DNA of 56,707 nucleotides from Oscillospiraceae bacterium (lineage in GTDB: Bacteria; Bacillota; Clostridia; Oscillospirales; Ruminococcaceae). This document shows positions 25,153 to 34,292 of the stretch, piece after piece; the first letter of the stretch is position 1; every line of letters begins with the position of its first letter. The position numbers and the translations under genes are program-made. The notes beneath the pieces were generated by a model. The model saw only the letters and a program-made list of their open reading frames with translations. It searched no databases and was not told where the DNA came from. The stretch is from positions 1-56,707 of the forward strand of contig JAIRWC010000030.1 of NCBI GenBank assembly GCA_031253495.1, given 5' to 3'.

Positions 25153-27072
25153 ATGGACTTCAAGCAACGCGCAAAGGAGCTTGTCTCAAAAATGAGCGTC
25201 GCCGAAAAGATGTCGCAGCTGCGTTACGACGCGCCCGCCGTGGAACGTCTCGGCGTCCCCGCCTACAACTGGTGGAACGAGTGCCTCCACGGGGTCGCGC
25301 GTTCCGGCGCGGCGACGGTGTTCCCGCAGGCAATCGCCATGGCGGCGAGTTTTAACAAGCGGTTAATCGGGGAAATCGCCGCGGCCGTTTCCGACGAGGC
25401 GCGGGCGAAATACAACGAGTACAAAACGTTCGGGGATACGCAAATCTATCAAGGGTTAACCTATTGGTCGCCGAATATCAATATCTTTCGCGACCCGCGC
25501 TGGGGGAGAGGGCATGAAACCTACGGCGAGGACCCCTGCCTTACCGGGGTTATGGCGGCGGAGTTTATCAAAGGGCTTCAAGGGGAACTGGACAATCCCG
25601 GTTATAAATACCGCAAGCTCGACGCGACGGTTAAGCATTTCGCGGCGCACAGCGGGCCGGAAAAGCTGCGCCACGGCTTTAACGCCGCCGTGAGCGAAGA
25701 AGACATGCGCGACACTTATTTAAGGGCTTTCAAGTATTGCGTGGATAACGCCGCCCCAAGCGCCGTCATGGGGGCGTATAACCGCGTCAACGGCGAACCC
25801 TGCTGCGCTTCCGAAACCTTAATCCGCGATATCCTGCGGGGTGAATGGGGTTTTGAAGGGTACTTCGTTTCCGATTGCGGCGCGATTTGCGATATCAACA
25901 AACACCACCGCGTTACCGAAACCGAAGCGCAAAGCGCCGCGCTCGCGGTAAACGGCGGATGCGACTTGAACTGCGGTTCGGCGTACCGGGCGCTGCAAGC
26001 GGCTTACGCGGAAGGGCTGGTAAACGAGGAGGCGATTACCGTATGCTGCGAACGCCTTTTCGAGGCGCGATTCAGGCTCGGTATGTTCGACGACGACTGC
26101 GAATACGACAATATCCCTTACGACGCGGTCGAATGTGAAAAGCACGCCCGGTTAAACCTTGAAATGGCGCGGGAAAGCATTGTATTGCTTAAAAACGACG
26201 GTATTTTGCCGTTAAGGAAAGAAAACGGGCTGAAATTGGCGGTCATAGGGCCCAACGCCGACGATTTGACCGTTCTGCTCGGCAATTATCACGGCAGACC
26301 GTCAAAACACACCACCTTTCTCAAGGGTATCCAAGACGAGGCGGAAAAGCGCGGCGTCAAAGTCCGTTACGCTTACGGCTGCCACATAACGGACGACGTC
26401 GCCGGCGAATGGTCGGAGAACCCGGCGAGGGAAGCGGTTCTCGCCGCGAGGAGCGCCGACGCGGTTATTATGATAATGGGGTTGAACGCGTCGTACGAAG
26501 GGGAGGAATCCGACGCTTACAACGGGACGGACGGCGGCGACAGGATAGACATAGAACTGCCTAAGACACAAAAACGGCTGTACGGCGAAATCAAGAAAAC
26601 GGGAAAGCCCGTAATTTTCGTCAACGTAACGGGGAGCTGTATAAATCTCTCCGACCAAGACGAAAACTGCGCCGCCGTCGTCCAGTGCTTTTATCCCGGG
26701 GCGCAAGGCGGCAAGGCTTTGGCGGACGCGCTTTTCGGGAATATATCCCCGTCGGGGAAACTGCCCGTAACGTTCTATAAAAGCGCGGACGATTTGCCGC
26801 CCTTCGAGGATTACGGCATGGAAAACCGCACCTATCGCTATTTCAAGGGAACCCCGCTTTATAAATTCGGGCACGGGCTGTCGTATACGAAGTTCGAGGT
26901 CGAGGAAAAAGGGGGCGGCGCGTTTCGCGTGAGGAACACGGGCGATTACGACGGCGCAAAAGCGGTGATGAGTTACGACGAACGCGGCTGGTTGAAAGGC
27001 TTTGAAAAAGTGTTCCTGAAAAAAGGCGAGGAAAAAACGATAACTTTTTCTGAAATTGAAAAGCCGTTTTAA
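25153..27072 (+). CDS. Glycoside hydrolase family 3 (beta-glucosidase/xylosidase-like)
   Basis: Start ATG 25153 is preferred over an in-frame upstream ATG because of the nearby GGGGGCGG and because it opens in typical GH3 sequence. 639 residues, no signal peptide, so probably cytoplasmic. VPAYNWWNECLHGVARSG resembles xylosidase-type GH3 enzymes; the catalytic nucleophile Asp lies in GYFVSDCGAI, and the second domain includes IMGLNASYEGEESD. The C-terminal fibronectin-like domain is shorter than usual. The substrate (plant-derived xylo- or gluco-oligosaccharide) is inferred. Its location in a smc locus is unusual. Confidence 0.88.
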   Translation: MDFKQRAKELVSKMSVAEKMSQLRYDAPAVERLGVPAYNWWNECLHGVARSGAATVFPQAIAMAASFNKRLIGEIAAAVSDEARAKYNEYKTFGDTQIYQGLTYWSPNINIFRDPRWGRGHETYGEDPCLTGVMAAEFIKGLQGELDNPGYKYRKLDATVKHFAAHSGPEKLRHGFNAAVSEEDMRDTYLRAFKYCVDNAAPSAVMGAYNRVNGEPCCASETLIRDILRGEWGFEGYFVSDCGAICDINKHHRVTETEAQSAALAVNGGCDLNCGSAYRALQAAYAEGLVNEEAITVCCERLFEARFRLGMFDDDCEYDNIPYDAVECEKHARLNLEMARESIVLLKNDGILPLRKENGLKLAVIGPNADDLTVLLGNYHGRPSKHTTFLKGIQDEAEKRGVKVRYAYGCHITDDVAGEWSENPAREAVLAARSADAVIMIMGLNASYEGEESDAYNGTDGGDRIDIELPKTQKRLYGEIKKTGKPVIFVNVTGSCINLSDQDENCAAVVQCFYPGAQGGKALADALFGNISPSGKLPVTFYKSADDLPPFEDYGMENRTYRYFKGTPLYKFGHGLSYTKFEVEEKGGGAFRVRNTGDYDGAKAVMSYDERGWLKGFEKVFLKKGEEKTITFSEIEKPF

Positions 27073-27091
27073 CGAAAACGCGCAAAAAACA

Positions 27092-27120
27092 TTGACAAAG
27101 CGATTTTTTTATGTTATAAT
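27092..27120 (+). promoter_or_regulatory. metK promoter
   Basis: TTGACA 27092-27097 and TATAAT 27115-27120, 17 bp apart. The leader is about 60 bases, too short for a standard S-box (SAM-I) riboswitch, and no S-box conserved elements are seen. Confidence 0.75.
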
Positions 27121-27166
27121 CAGCCTGTCCCGCAGGTCGGGCTGATTTTTTCCGGGCTGATTTTTT
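27118..27166 (+). terminator. Terminator overlapping the metK -10, with duplicated 3' arm
   Basis: AATCAGCC (27118-27125) can pair with GGCTGATT at 27140-27147 (followed by a T run) or with the identical copy at 27155-27162 (followed by another T run). A 14-bp block is repeated at 27138-27151 and 27153-27166. The 5' arm lies in the metK -10, so only transcripts entering from the GH3 gene can form the full hairpin. Confidence 0.6.
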
Positions 27167-27187
27167 CGCGGAAAGGAAAGCGTATAA

Positions 27188-28345
27188 ATGGCTAAAATGT
27201 TATTCACGTCGGAAAGCGTTACCGAGGGGCATCCCGACAAAATCTGCGACCAAATTTCCGACGCGGTTCTCGACGCGATTTTAGAGGCGGAGCCGACGGC
27301 GCGCGTCGCCTGCGAAACCTGCACCACCACCGGAATGGTTATCGTCATGGGGGAAATAACCACCCGGCATTATGTCGACATACCCCGCCTTGTAAGGAGG
27401 GTTATAAAGGATATCGGCTACGACAACGCCACGTACGGTTTTGACTGCAATACCTGCGCCGTTTTGAGCTCCATCGACGAGCAGTCGGCGGATATAGCCA
27501 TGGGCGTGAACCATTCGTACGACGGCGACGATACGGGCGCGGGCGACCAAGGCATGATGTTCGGGTTCGCCTGCGACGAAACGCCGGAGCTTATGCCTAT
27601 GCCGATTTCATTGGCGCATAAGCTCGCCAAACGCCTTACCCAAGCCCGTAAAAGCGGGGAGCTGCCTTATCTCCTGCCAGACGGCAAATCGCAGGTTACG
27701 ATAGAATACCAAGACGGGAAGCCTGTCCGCGCCGAGGCGGTCGTAATTTCCTCCCAGCACAAGGCGGACGTTTCGCTTGAGCAAATCCGCTCCGACATAA
27801 CGGAAAAAATCATTAAAACCACCATACCCGCCGAACTCCTCGACGGGGATACCAAATACTACGTCAATCCGACGGGGCGGTTCGTAATCGGCGGTCCCCA
27901 AGGGGATTCCGGTTTGACGGGGCGCAAAATAATCGTGGACACCTACGGCGGGTATTCAAGGCACGGCGGCGGCGCGTTTTCGGGGAAAGACCCCACGAAA
28001 GTCGACAGGAGCGCGGCTTACGCGGCGCGATACGCCGCCAAGAACGTGGTGGCCGCGGGTCTCGCCGGAAAATGCGAAATTCAAATCGCTTACGCAATCG
28101 GGGTGGCGAAGCCCGTTTCAGTGCTTGCGGACACTTTCGGCACGGGGACGGTTCCCGACGAGAAAATCGCCGAAGCCGTAAAAAAGACGTTCGACTTGCG
28201 GCCCGCCGCGATAATAGAGGCGTTGGGGCTGCGCAGACCGATTTACAGGCAACTCGCGGCTTACGGGCATATGGGCAGGGAGGATTTGGGCGTTCCGTGG
28301 GAAAAAACGGACAAGGTCGAAGAGTTAAAAGCCGCCGTTACTTGA
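27188..28345 (+). CDS. metK: S-adenosylmethionine synthetase
   Basis: Makes SAM from methionine and ATP. 385 residues, normal length. [35 protein letters not shown] and [16 protein letters not shown] are the family signatures for ATP, metal and methionine binding. GAAAGGAAAG precedes the ATG. The last codons and the stop (28343-28345) lie inside a tandem repeat that also forms the 3' end of purL on the other strand. Confidence 0.97.
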   Translation: MAKMLFTSESVTEGHPDKICDQISDAVLDAILEAEPTARVACETCTTTGMVIVMGEITTRHYVDIPRLVRRVIKDIGYDNATYGFDCNTCAVLSSIDEQSADIAMGVNHSYDGDDTGAGDQGMMFGFACDETPELMPMPISLAHKLAKRLTQARKSGELPYLLPDGKSQVTIEYQDGKPVRAEAVVISSQHKADVSLEQIRSDITEKIIKTTIPAELLDGDTKYYVNPTGRFVIGGPQGDSGLTGRKIIVDTYGGYSRHGGGAFSGKDPTKVDRSAAYAARYAAKNVVAAGLAGKCEIQIAYAIGVAKPVSVLADTFGTGTVPDEKIAEAVKKTFDLRPAAIIEALGLRRPIYRQLAAYGHMGREDLGVPWEKTDKVEELKAAVT

Positions 28346-28459
28346 AATAATTCACCCCCGCCGAACCGCCGTCAAATAACCCCGCCCCCGCCGAACCGCC
28401 GTCAAATAGCTCCGCCCCCGGCGAACCGCCGTTACTTGAAATAATTCACCCCCGCCGAA
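28332..28459 (+). repeat. Tandem repeat (34/30/30/34 bp) joining the 3' ends of metK and purL
   Basis: Four units at 28332-28365, 28366-28395, 28396-28425 and 28426-28459. The two outer 34-bp units are identical and contain the ends of two convergent genes: the first supplies the metK tail Ala-Val-Thr-stop, the last supplies the purL tail (NYFK-stop) on the opposite strand. The two inner 30-bp units are shortened variants. No ordinary terminator lies between the genes. Confidence 0.9.
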
Positions 28460-31400
28460 AACAGCTTTTGTTCCTTGACGCCGTCCGCGTTTATGAAACA
28501 CCCCTCGGACCATCTCTCGCTGTGCCCCATTTTTCCTATTACCCTGCCGTCGGGGGAAATTACGCTTTCAATCGCGTATGCCGAGCCGTTGGGGTTGAAC
28601 GCGTGTTCCATGCTGGGCGCGCCCGACAAGTCCGCGTATTGCGCCGCTATCTGCCCGTTGGCGATAAGCTCTTCAATCAGCGCTTCGTCGGCGGCGAACC
28701 TCCCCTCCCCGTGCGACACGGGGACGGCGTAAATCTCGCCTACCTTACATTCGGAAAGCCACGGCGACCTGTCCGTGCAAATCCGCGTATATACCATTTG
28801 CGAAACGTGCCGCCCTATTTCGTTGAACGTCAGCGCGGGCGAGTTTTCCGTCGCGTCGCGGATTTCGCCGTAAGGGAGCAAACCCAACTTCATCAGGGCT
28901 TGAAATCCGTTGCAAATGCCCGCTATCAGCCCGTCCCGCTTGCGTAAAAGCTCGCGGACGGCTTCTTTTATTCTTTGGTCGCGGAAAAACGCGGCGATGA
29001 ACTTACCGCTCCCTTCCGGCTCGTCGCCCGCCGAAAACCCGCCGGGCACGGCGATGATTTGGGATTTTGCGACGCGTTCCGCGAACGCGCTCAAGGATTC
29101 GAGAACCGCGCTTTGGGTTAAATTCCGCACGACGAATATATCCGCTTCCCCCCCCGCGCGTGTGAAAGCCGCCGCCATGTCGTATTCGCCGTTCGTCCCG
29201 GGGAATGCGGGAATTAACACGCGGGGCTTCGCGATTTTTACGGAAAGGGAGCGTTTCGGGGCGGCGCCCCCCGCGAACGACACGGCGCGCGGGGCGGGTT
29301 TTGCCGGCAAAGAGTTTTTGAACACGGGTTCCAGTCTCGCGCTCCACTTTTTCTCCAATTCGGAAACGTCGAGATTTTCGCCGCCGTGCGAAATTCTGTA
29401 ATCGCCGACGGTTACGCCGATTTTTTCCGCCTCGGGGATATCGTTCGCCGCTTCCGCTATAAATCCGCCGCGACGCCCCCCGAACAGCTTTTCGCGGGGT
29501 AAATCGACCAGCTTTGCGCCTATGCGGTTGCCCAAAGACATCTTAAACACGCCTTCGGCAATCCCCCCCAATGAAAGCGCCCACACGGCCAAGGCGTTTC
29601 CCGTTTCGATTTCGCGCTCCGCAACCGCGAACACGCGCTTGACGCTTTCAAAGTCGGGCAAGCCGTCCCCGTCGTATTCCGGCGCGATATAATAAAGCCC
29701 GTTCCCGCTCCGCTTAAACTCCGCCGAAATGATTTTTCCGGCTTCCCGCGCCGTTACCGCGAACGAGATAAGGGTGGGCGGCACGTCAAGCTCTTCAAAG
29801 CTGCCGGACATTGAATCCTTTCCGCCGATTGCCGCCAGCCCCAAGCCCGTTTGCGCCTTATACGCGCCGAGCAGCGCCGCGAACGGCTTCCCCCAGCGTT
29901 CGGGGACGTCGCGCAGCCGCTCGAAATATTCTTGGAAAGACAAATAACATTCCCCCGATTTGCCGCCCGCCGCGACGACTTTCGCCACCGATTCGATTAC
30001 CGCCAGCATCGCCCCGTGGAACGGCGACTTCTCCATAACCGCGGGGTCGCCCCCCCACGCCATAATCGACGCCGTTTCGGTTTCGCTCCCGACCGGAACG
30101 GGGAGTTTGGCCGCCATTGCCTGAACGGGGGTGTTTTGCGTTTTGCCGCTCCACGGCATAAGGACCGTCCCCCCCCCGACGGTGGAATCGAAACGCGCCG
30201 TCAAGCCCTTTTGCGAGCAGACGTTCAAGTCCGTTACCATTTCTTCCCAGTCGTTAAAACCGGCGGAAAAATCGATTTTCGGCGCGGGGACGAAAACGCG
30301 GGCGTGTTTCTCCGCGCCGTTGGAGTTTAAAAAATCACGCGACAAATCGCATATTACCTCGCCGTTTAACCGCATTTTCACGCGCTTTTCGGCGGTAACG
30401 CGGGCAATCGGCGTAGCTTGCGAATTTTCCGCGTCCGCCAAAGCCGTAAATTTTTCAACGTCGTTTTTGTCCACGACGACGGCCATACGCTCCTGCGATT
30501 CCGAAATGGCGAGTTCGGTGCCGTCAAGACCCTCGTATTTCTTGGGGATGGCGGACAGGTCGATTTCCAGACCGTCCGCCAATTCGCCGACGGCAATCGA
30601 AACGCCCCCCGCCCCGAAATCGTTGCAGCGTTTAATCAGCCCCGCCGCTTCCGGGTTGCGGAACAGCCTTTGCAGCTTGCGCTCTTCGGGCGCGTTGCCC
30701 TTTTGAACCTCCGCCCCGCGGGAAGCCAGGCTTTCGACCGCGTGCGCCATCGACGAGCCCGTCGCGCCGCCGCAACCGTCCCTGCCCGTCCGCCCGCCGA
30801 GCAGGATAACCGCGTCCCCTTCCTCGGGGCGTCCGCGAACGACGTTGCGGGCGGCCGTCGCCCCGATAACCGCGCCTAATTCCATCCGTTTCGCCATATA
30901 GCCGGGATGGTAGATTTCCGACACCATCCCCGTGGCCAGACCGATTTGATTCCCGTAGGACGAATAGCCCGCCGCCGCCGTCGTCGTGATTTTTCGGGGG
31001 GGGAGCTTGCCCTTTCTCGTTTGTTCCGCGGGTAAAAGCGGGTCGGACGCCCCCGTAACCCGCATCGCCTGATAAACGTAGGCGCGCCCGGACAGCGGGT
31101 CGCGGATTGCGCCGCCCAGACAGGTGGCCGCCCCCCCGAACGGTTCTATTTCCGTCGGGTGGTTGTGCGTTTCGTTTTTGAACATCAAAAGCCACGGTTC
31201 GGGTTTTTGGTTTACGACCGCGTTCACCTTGACCGAACAGGCGTTGATTTCCTCGCTTTCGTCAAGGTTTGGGAGCAAACCGTCGCTTTTGAGCTTCCTC
31301 ATTGCCGAGGTCGCTATGTCCATCAGCGTTACGGGCTTGCCCGAACGCCCCAAAGCCGCGCGGTCGCTCAAATAGTCCCCGTAAGCGCGCCTTATGTAAT

Positions 31401-32118
31401 CCGGCTTTATATCCGCTTCGTCTATAATCGTTCCGAAGGTGGTGTGGCGGCAGTGGTCGGACCAATAGGCGTCGATTACGCGAATTTCCGTAACCGTGGG
31501 GTTCCTTCCCTCGCTTTTGAAATAATCGCGGCAAAACTTAACGTCGCTCAAATCCATGGCGAGCCCGTGTTCTTTCAAAAACGCCCCCAAGCCGTTTTCG
31601 TCAAGCTCCGCGAACCCGCCGAGCGTCTTTACCCCATCGGGAAGAACGCGGGCGGTTTCAAGCGTTTCCGGTTTGTCGAAGCCGCATTCCCGCGCTTCGA
31701 CGGCGTTAATAACGTAGTTTTTTATCCGCGCCAAATCGGCTTTTGAAATATCGCCCTCCAATATATAAATCCGCGCGTAACGGACGACGGGGCGTTCGCA
31801 CCCGCACAGAATACTCACGCACTGAGCCGCGCTGTCCGCCCTCTGGTCGAACTGCCCCGGCAGAAATTCCGCCGCAAAAATCCGTTCGCCCCCTTTTAGC
31901 GGCGGCAATTCAAAAAAAACGTCGTCGGCGGGCGGTTCCGAAAACACCGCGGGGATTGATTTGTTAAAATGTTCTTCGGTTATGCCCTCGGCGTCGTATC
32001 GGTTAATTATCCTCACGCCGCTCACGCCGACGCGGAGCGCGGCGGTTAAATCGGCTTTCAGCGCCGCCCGCTCGATATCGAAGCCCCGCTTTTTTTCCGT
32101 GTATACGCGAAAAACCAT
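28432..32118 (-). CDS. purL: Phosphoribosylformylglycinamidine synthase, single-chain
   Basis: Fourth step of purine synthesis: FGAR plus glutamine and ATP to FGAM. The 1228-residue protein joins an N-terminal PurS-like region, the synthetase core (RVIDAYWSDHCRHTTFGT, FKNETHNHPTEIEPFGGAAT, GGRTGRDGCGGATGSS) and a C-terminal class I glutamine amidotransferase with the nucleophile in GICNGFQAL and the dyad partner in SHGEGRF. This long form is common in Clostridia. It is a lone minus-strand gene converging on metK. The ATG follows AGGGG. No other pur gene is in the window. Confidence 0.96.
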   Translation of the reverse strand: MVFRVYTEKKRGFDIERAALKADLTAALRVGVSGVRIINRYDAEGITEEHFNKSIPAVFSEPPADDVFFELPPLKGGERIFAAEFLPGQFDQRADSAAQCVSILCGCERPVVRYARIYILEGDISKADLARIKNYVINAVEARECGFDKPETLETARVLPDGVKTLGGFAELDENGLGAFLKEHGLAMDLSDVKFCRDYFKSEGRNPTVTEIRVIDAYWSDHCRHTTFGTIIDEADIKPDYIRRAYGDYLSDRAALGRSGKPVTLMDIATSAMRKLKSDGLLPNLDESEEINACSVKVNAVVNQKPEPWLLMFKNETHNHPTEIEPFGGAATCLGGAIRDPLSGRAYVYQAMRVTGASDPLLPAEQTRKGKLPPRKITTTAAAGYSSYGNQIGLATGMVSEIYHPGYMAKRMELGAVIGATAARNVVRGRPEEGDAVILLGGRTGRDGCGGATGSSMAHAVESLASRGAEVQKGNAPEERKLQRLFRNPEAAGLIKRCNDFGAGGVSIAVGELADGLEIDLSAIPKKYEGLDGTELAISESQERMAVVVDKNDVEKFTALADAENSQATPIARVTAEKRVKMRLNGEVICDLSRDFLNSNGAEKHARVFVPAPKIDFSAGFNDWEEMVTDLNVCSQKGLTARFDSTVGGGTVLMPWSGKTQNTPVQAMAAKLPVPVGSETETASIMAWGGDPAVMEKSPFHGAMLAVIESVAKVVAAGGKSGECYLSFQEYFERLRDVPERWGKPFAALLGAYKAQTGLGLAAIGGKDSMSGSFEELDVPPTLISFAVTAREAGKIISAEFKRSGNGLYYIAPEYDGDGLPDFESVKRVFAVAEREIETGNALAVWALSLGGIAEGVFKMSLGNRIGAKLVDLPREKLFGGRRGGFIAEAANDIPEAEKIGVTVGDYRISHGGENLDVSELEKKWSARLEPVFKNSLPAKPAPRAVSFAGGAAPKRSLSVKIAKPRVLIPAFPGTNGEYDMAAAFTRAGGEADIFVVRNLTQSAVLESLSAFAERVAKSQIIAVPGGFSAGDEPEGSGKFIAAFFRDQRIKEAVRELLRKRDGLIAGICNGFQALMKLGLLPYGEIRDATENSPALTFNEIGRHVSQMVYTRICTDRSPWLSECKVGEIYAVPVSHGEGRFAADEALIEELIANGQIAAQYADLSGAPSMEHAFNPNGSAYAIESVISPDGRVIGKMGHSERWSEGCFINADGVKEQKLFSAGVNYFK

Positions 32119-32151
32119 AAAAACACCCCTTACCGCGAGTCTATACGGTTA

Positions 32152-32182
32152 GCCGTCGCGACGGCGCCCCGCGTCCATTATA
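32152..32182 (-). promoter_or_regulatory. purL promoter and palindrome in its leader
   Basis: The minus strand has TGATATAAT (extended -10; TATAAT at 32182-32177) about 60 bases upstream of the ATG, with a poor -35. Between them lies GCCGTCGCGACGGC (32152-32165), a perfect 14-bp palindrome that could be an operator or leader hairpin. No purine riboswitch was recognised. Confidence 0.5.
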
Positions 32183-32266
32183 TCATATCTTCCCCCGTTA
32201 GTCCATAGCGTTTTCCCCCGAAATAACCGCGTTTTTCGCCGCGAAAGTAAAATTCACAAAAAAACC

Positions 32267-32295
32267 TTGCTTTTTTTGAATATTTATGCTATAAT
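32267..32295 (+). promoter_or_regulatory. rplS promoter
   Basis: TTGCTT 32267-32272 and TATAAT 32290-32295 with a 17-bp spacer, followed by a leader of about 45 bases. Confidence 0.7.
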
Positions 32296-32346
32296 ACCAC
32301 AGTGCGCGAGGAATTTTATAAAACCATCTGTTAAGGAGCCGTAAAT

Positions 32347-32688
32347 ATGGAAGCGTTGAGAATAATAGCGGAGAGCGGGTTGAAGCCCGAATTGCCCAAA
32401 TTCGCGATAGGCGACACGGTGAAGGTTCACGTCAGGATAGCCGAGGGCGACAAGTCCCGTATTCAGGTTTTCGAGGGGACCGTCATCGCCAAAAAGCACG
32501 GCGGGATAAGCGAAACGTTTACGGTTCGCAGGGTTTCCCACGGCGTCGGGGTCGAAAGGGTGTTCCCCGTCCACAGCCCGTCCGTTACGAAGGTCGAGGT
32601 CGTCAGAGAGGGCGTGGTTCGCCGCGCGAAGCTGTATTACCTGCGCGACAGGGTGGGCAAGGCGGCGAAGGTTAAGTCGAAATTTTAA
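32347..32688 (+). CDS. rplS: 50S ribosomal protein L19
   Basis: 113 residues with [39 protein letters not shown] and [12 protein letters not shown], the L19 pattern at normal length. AAGGAG precedes the ATG. In most Firmicutes rplS follows rimM and trmD; here it has its own promoter and is followed by a terminator and then lepB-rbgA-rnhB. Confidence 0.97.
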   Translation: MEALRIIAESGLKPELPKFAIGDTVKVHVRIAEGDKSRIQVFEGTVIAKKHGGISETFTVRRVSHGVGVERVFPVHSPSVTKVEVVREGVVRRAKLYYLRDRVGKAAKVKSKF

Positions 32689-32698
32689 CCGCGAAATC

Positions 32699-32730
32699 GA
32701 AATAACGAACAAACGTTCGTTATTTCTTTT
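32699..32730 (+). terminator. Terminator after rplS
   Basis: GAAATAACGAAC (32699-32710) pairs perfectly with GTTCGTTATTTC (32715-32726) across a 4-base loop, then TTTT. Confidence 0.88.
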
Positions 32731-32779
32731 ATAGAGACCGCCCGCCGGCCTTTGCCTGAAACCGCCTAAGGAGAAACGT

Positions 32780-33454
32780 ATGGACCGCGCCGAGGAAAAG
32801 AAATTCGACCCCGCCACTGAAAAGAAAAGACGCAAAAACCGGCTGAAAGACGCGTATGAATGGGCGGAGAGCGTTATCGTCGCGATAATCGCCATTATAT
32901 TCATATTCACCTTTGTCGTAAGGGTAACCTCGGTCGACGGCGGTTCCATGAACCCCACGCTCCGCGATAAGGACAGGATGCTGGTTACGAACCTCTTTTA
33001 CTCGCCGAAGCACAACGACATAGTGGTCATATACGCCGGCGACTTATGGGACTATGAAAGCGGCGATATGGGGAAACCGATTATCAAACGCGTAATCGGC
33101 GTCGGGGGCGACGAAATACTCTTCGACACGAGGGCGGGTGAGATTTACCGCAACGGCGCCCTTCTTGAAATTTTCGAGGAGGACGGGTGGATTTACGAAG
33201 ACGGGCATTTGATAAACGAACGCACTTACAGCAGCGTCGATATTCCCGAAAATACAAGCGTCAGGGTTCCCGACGGGTGCGTCATGGTAATGGGCGACAA
33301 CAGGGGCTTTTCGGTGGACAGCCGCTATTGCGGGGAATGGCGTAAGGGCGAGTATGTCGGCAGGTTATACGTCGGCATGGTGAACGTGAACTATGTGGCG
33401 GGCAAAGCGTTTTTGCGCGTTTCGCCTTTCGGCGATTTCGGTTTCGTGAAATAA
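32780..33454 (+). CDS. lepB: Signal peptidase I
   Basis: Removes signal peptides from exported proteins. 224 residues with one N-terminal membrane segment (about 32-53, VIVAIIAIIFIFTFVVRV). The catalytic Ser is in GGSMNPTLRDKDRMLV and the catalytic Lys in IIKRVIGVGGD; VMVMGDNRGFSVDSR follows. AAGGAG precedes the ATG. It begins the lepB-rbgA-rnhB-yraN string, with one base between it and rbgA. Confidence 0.93.
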   Translation: MDRAEEKKFDPATEKKRRKNRLKDAYEWAESVIVAIIAIIFIFTFVVRVTSVDGGSMNPTLRDKDRMLVTNLFYSPKHNDIVVIYAGDLWDYESGDMGKPIIKRVIGVGGDEILFDTRAGEIYRNGALLEIFEEDGWIYEDGHLINERTYSSVDIPENTSVRVPDGCVMVMGDNRGFSVDSRYCGEWRKGEYVGRLYVGMVNVNYVAGKAFLRVSPFGDFGFVK

Positions 33455-33455
33455 A

Positions 33456-34292
33456 ATGGGCGGCGTTAACGAAAATTTCAATATCCACTGGTTTCCCGGG
33501 CATATGGCGAAGACCCGCCGTATAATCGAGGAAAATTTGAAGTCCGTCGACGTTTTGGCGGAAATTACCGACGCGCGGATTCCCGAATCGGGGAGGAACC
33601 CGCTTTTAAACGAAACGGCGGCGGGCAAGCCGCGCGTTTTGCTTTTGAACAAGCGCGATTACGCCGACGAAGCCGCGACGCGCCTTTGGCTGAAGTATTA
33701 CGCCGTCAACGGCGTACGCGCCGTTTCCTGCGATTGCAGGAGCGGGGCGGGCTTAACCGGTTTGGTTTCGCTTTTTAAAAAAGCCGCCCGCAAACGCGAC
33801 GGCGCGGTAAGGGTGATGGTGGCGGGCATACCGAACGCGGGGAAGTCCTCGCTGATTAACCGCTTGTCGGGCGGAAGGAAAGCCGCGGTGGGCGACCGTC
33901 CCGGCGTTACGCGGGGAAAACAGTGGATTAACGCGGGCAAAGGGTTGGAACTGCTCGACTTGCCCGGCATATTGCCGCCGAAGCTGGGCGACCGTGAGAC
34001 GGCTTTGAAATTAGCCTATACCGGGGCGGTAAAAGACGGGGTAATGGATTTGGAATCGCTGGCGGCGAGCCTTGCGGCTTATTTAACCGCGAAGCGACCG
34101 GAAAAGCTGATTGAGAGATACGGGTTGCAATCGCTTGACGGGGATGTTATCGAAAGCATAGCGAGGGCGAGGGGCATGGCGCTTCCCGGGGGGGTGCCCG
34201 ACGCCGGTCGCGCCGCCTTAACCTTGCTTGACGAATTCAGGAGCGGTAAAATTGGAAGAATCACGCTTGAAACGCCTGCCGCCCATTTTTGA
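33456..34292 (+). CDS. rbgA: Ribosome biogenesis GTPase A
   Basis: A circularly permuted GTPase needed for late 50S assembly. The G motifs come in the order G4 (LNKRDYAD), G5, G1 (GIPNAGKSSLINRL), G2 and G3 (DLPGI), and the N-terminus is IHWFPGHMAKTRR, the RbgA/YlqF signature. 278 residues. A C-terminal helical ANTAR-like domain is present. Its last 41 bases overlap the rnhB start. Confidence 0.94.
   Translation: MGGVNENFNIHWFPGHMAKTRRIIEENLKSVDVLAEITDARIPESGRNPLLNETAAGKPRVLLLNKRDYADEAATRLWLKYYAVNGVRAVSCDCRSGAGLTGLVSLFKKAARKRDGAVRVMVAGIPNAGKSSLINRLSGGRKAAVGDRPGVTRGKQWINAGKGLELLDLPGILPPKLGDRETALKLAYTGAVKDGVMDLESLAASLAAYLTAKRPEKLIERYGLQSLDGDVIESIARARGMALPGGVPDAGRAALTLLDEFRSGKIGRITLETPAAHF

Noticed and set aside
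27121-27187. SAM riboswitch before metK
   Set aside because: The leader is only about 60 bases and lacks S-box core motifs; only a terminator-like hairpin with duplicated arm is seen.
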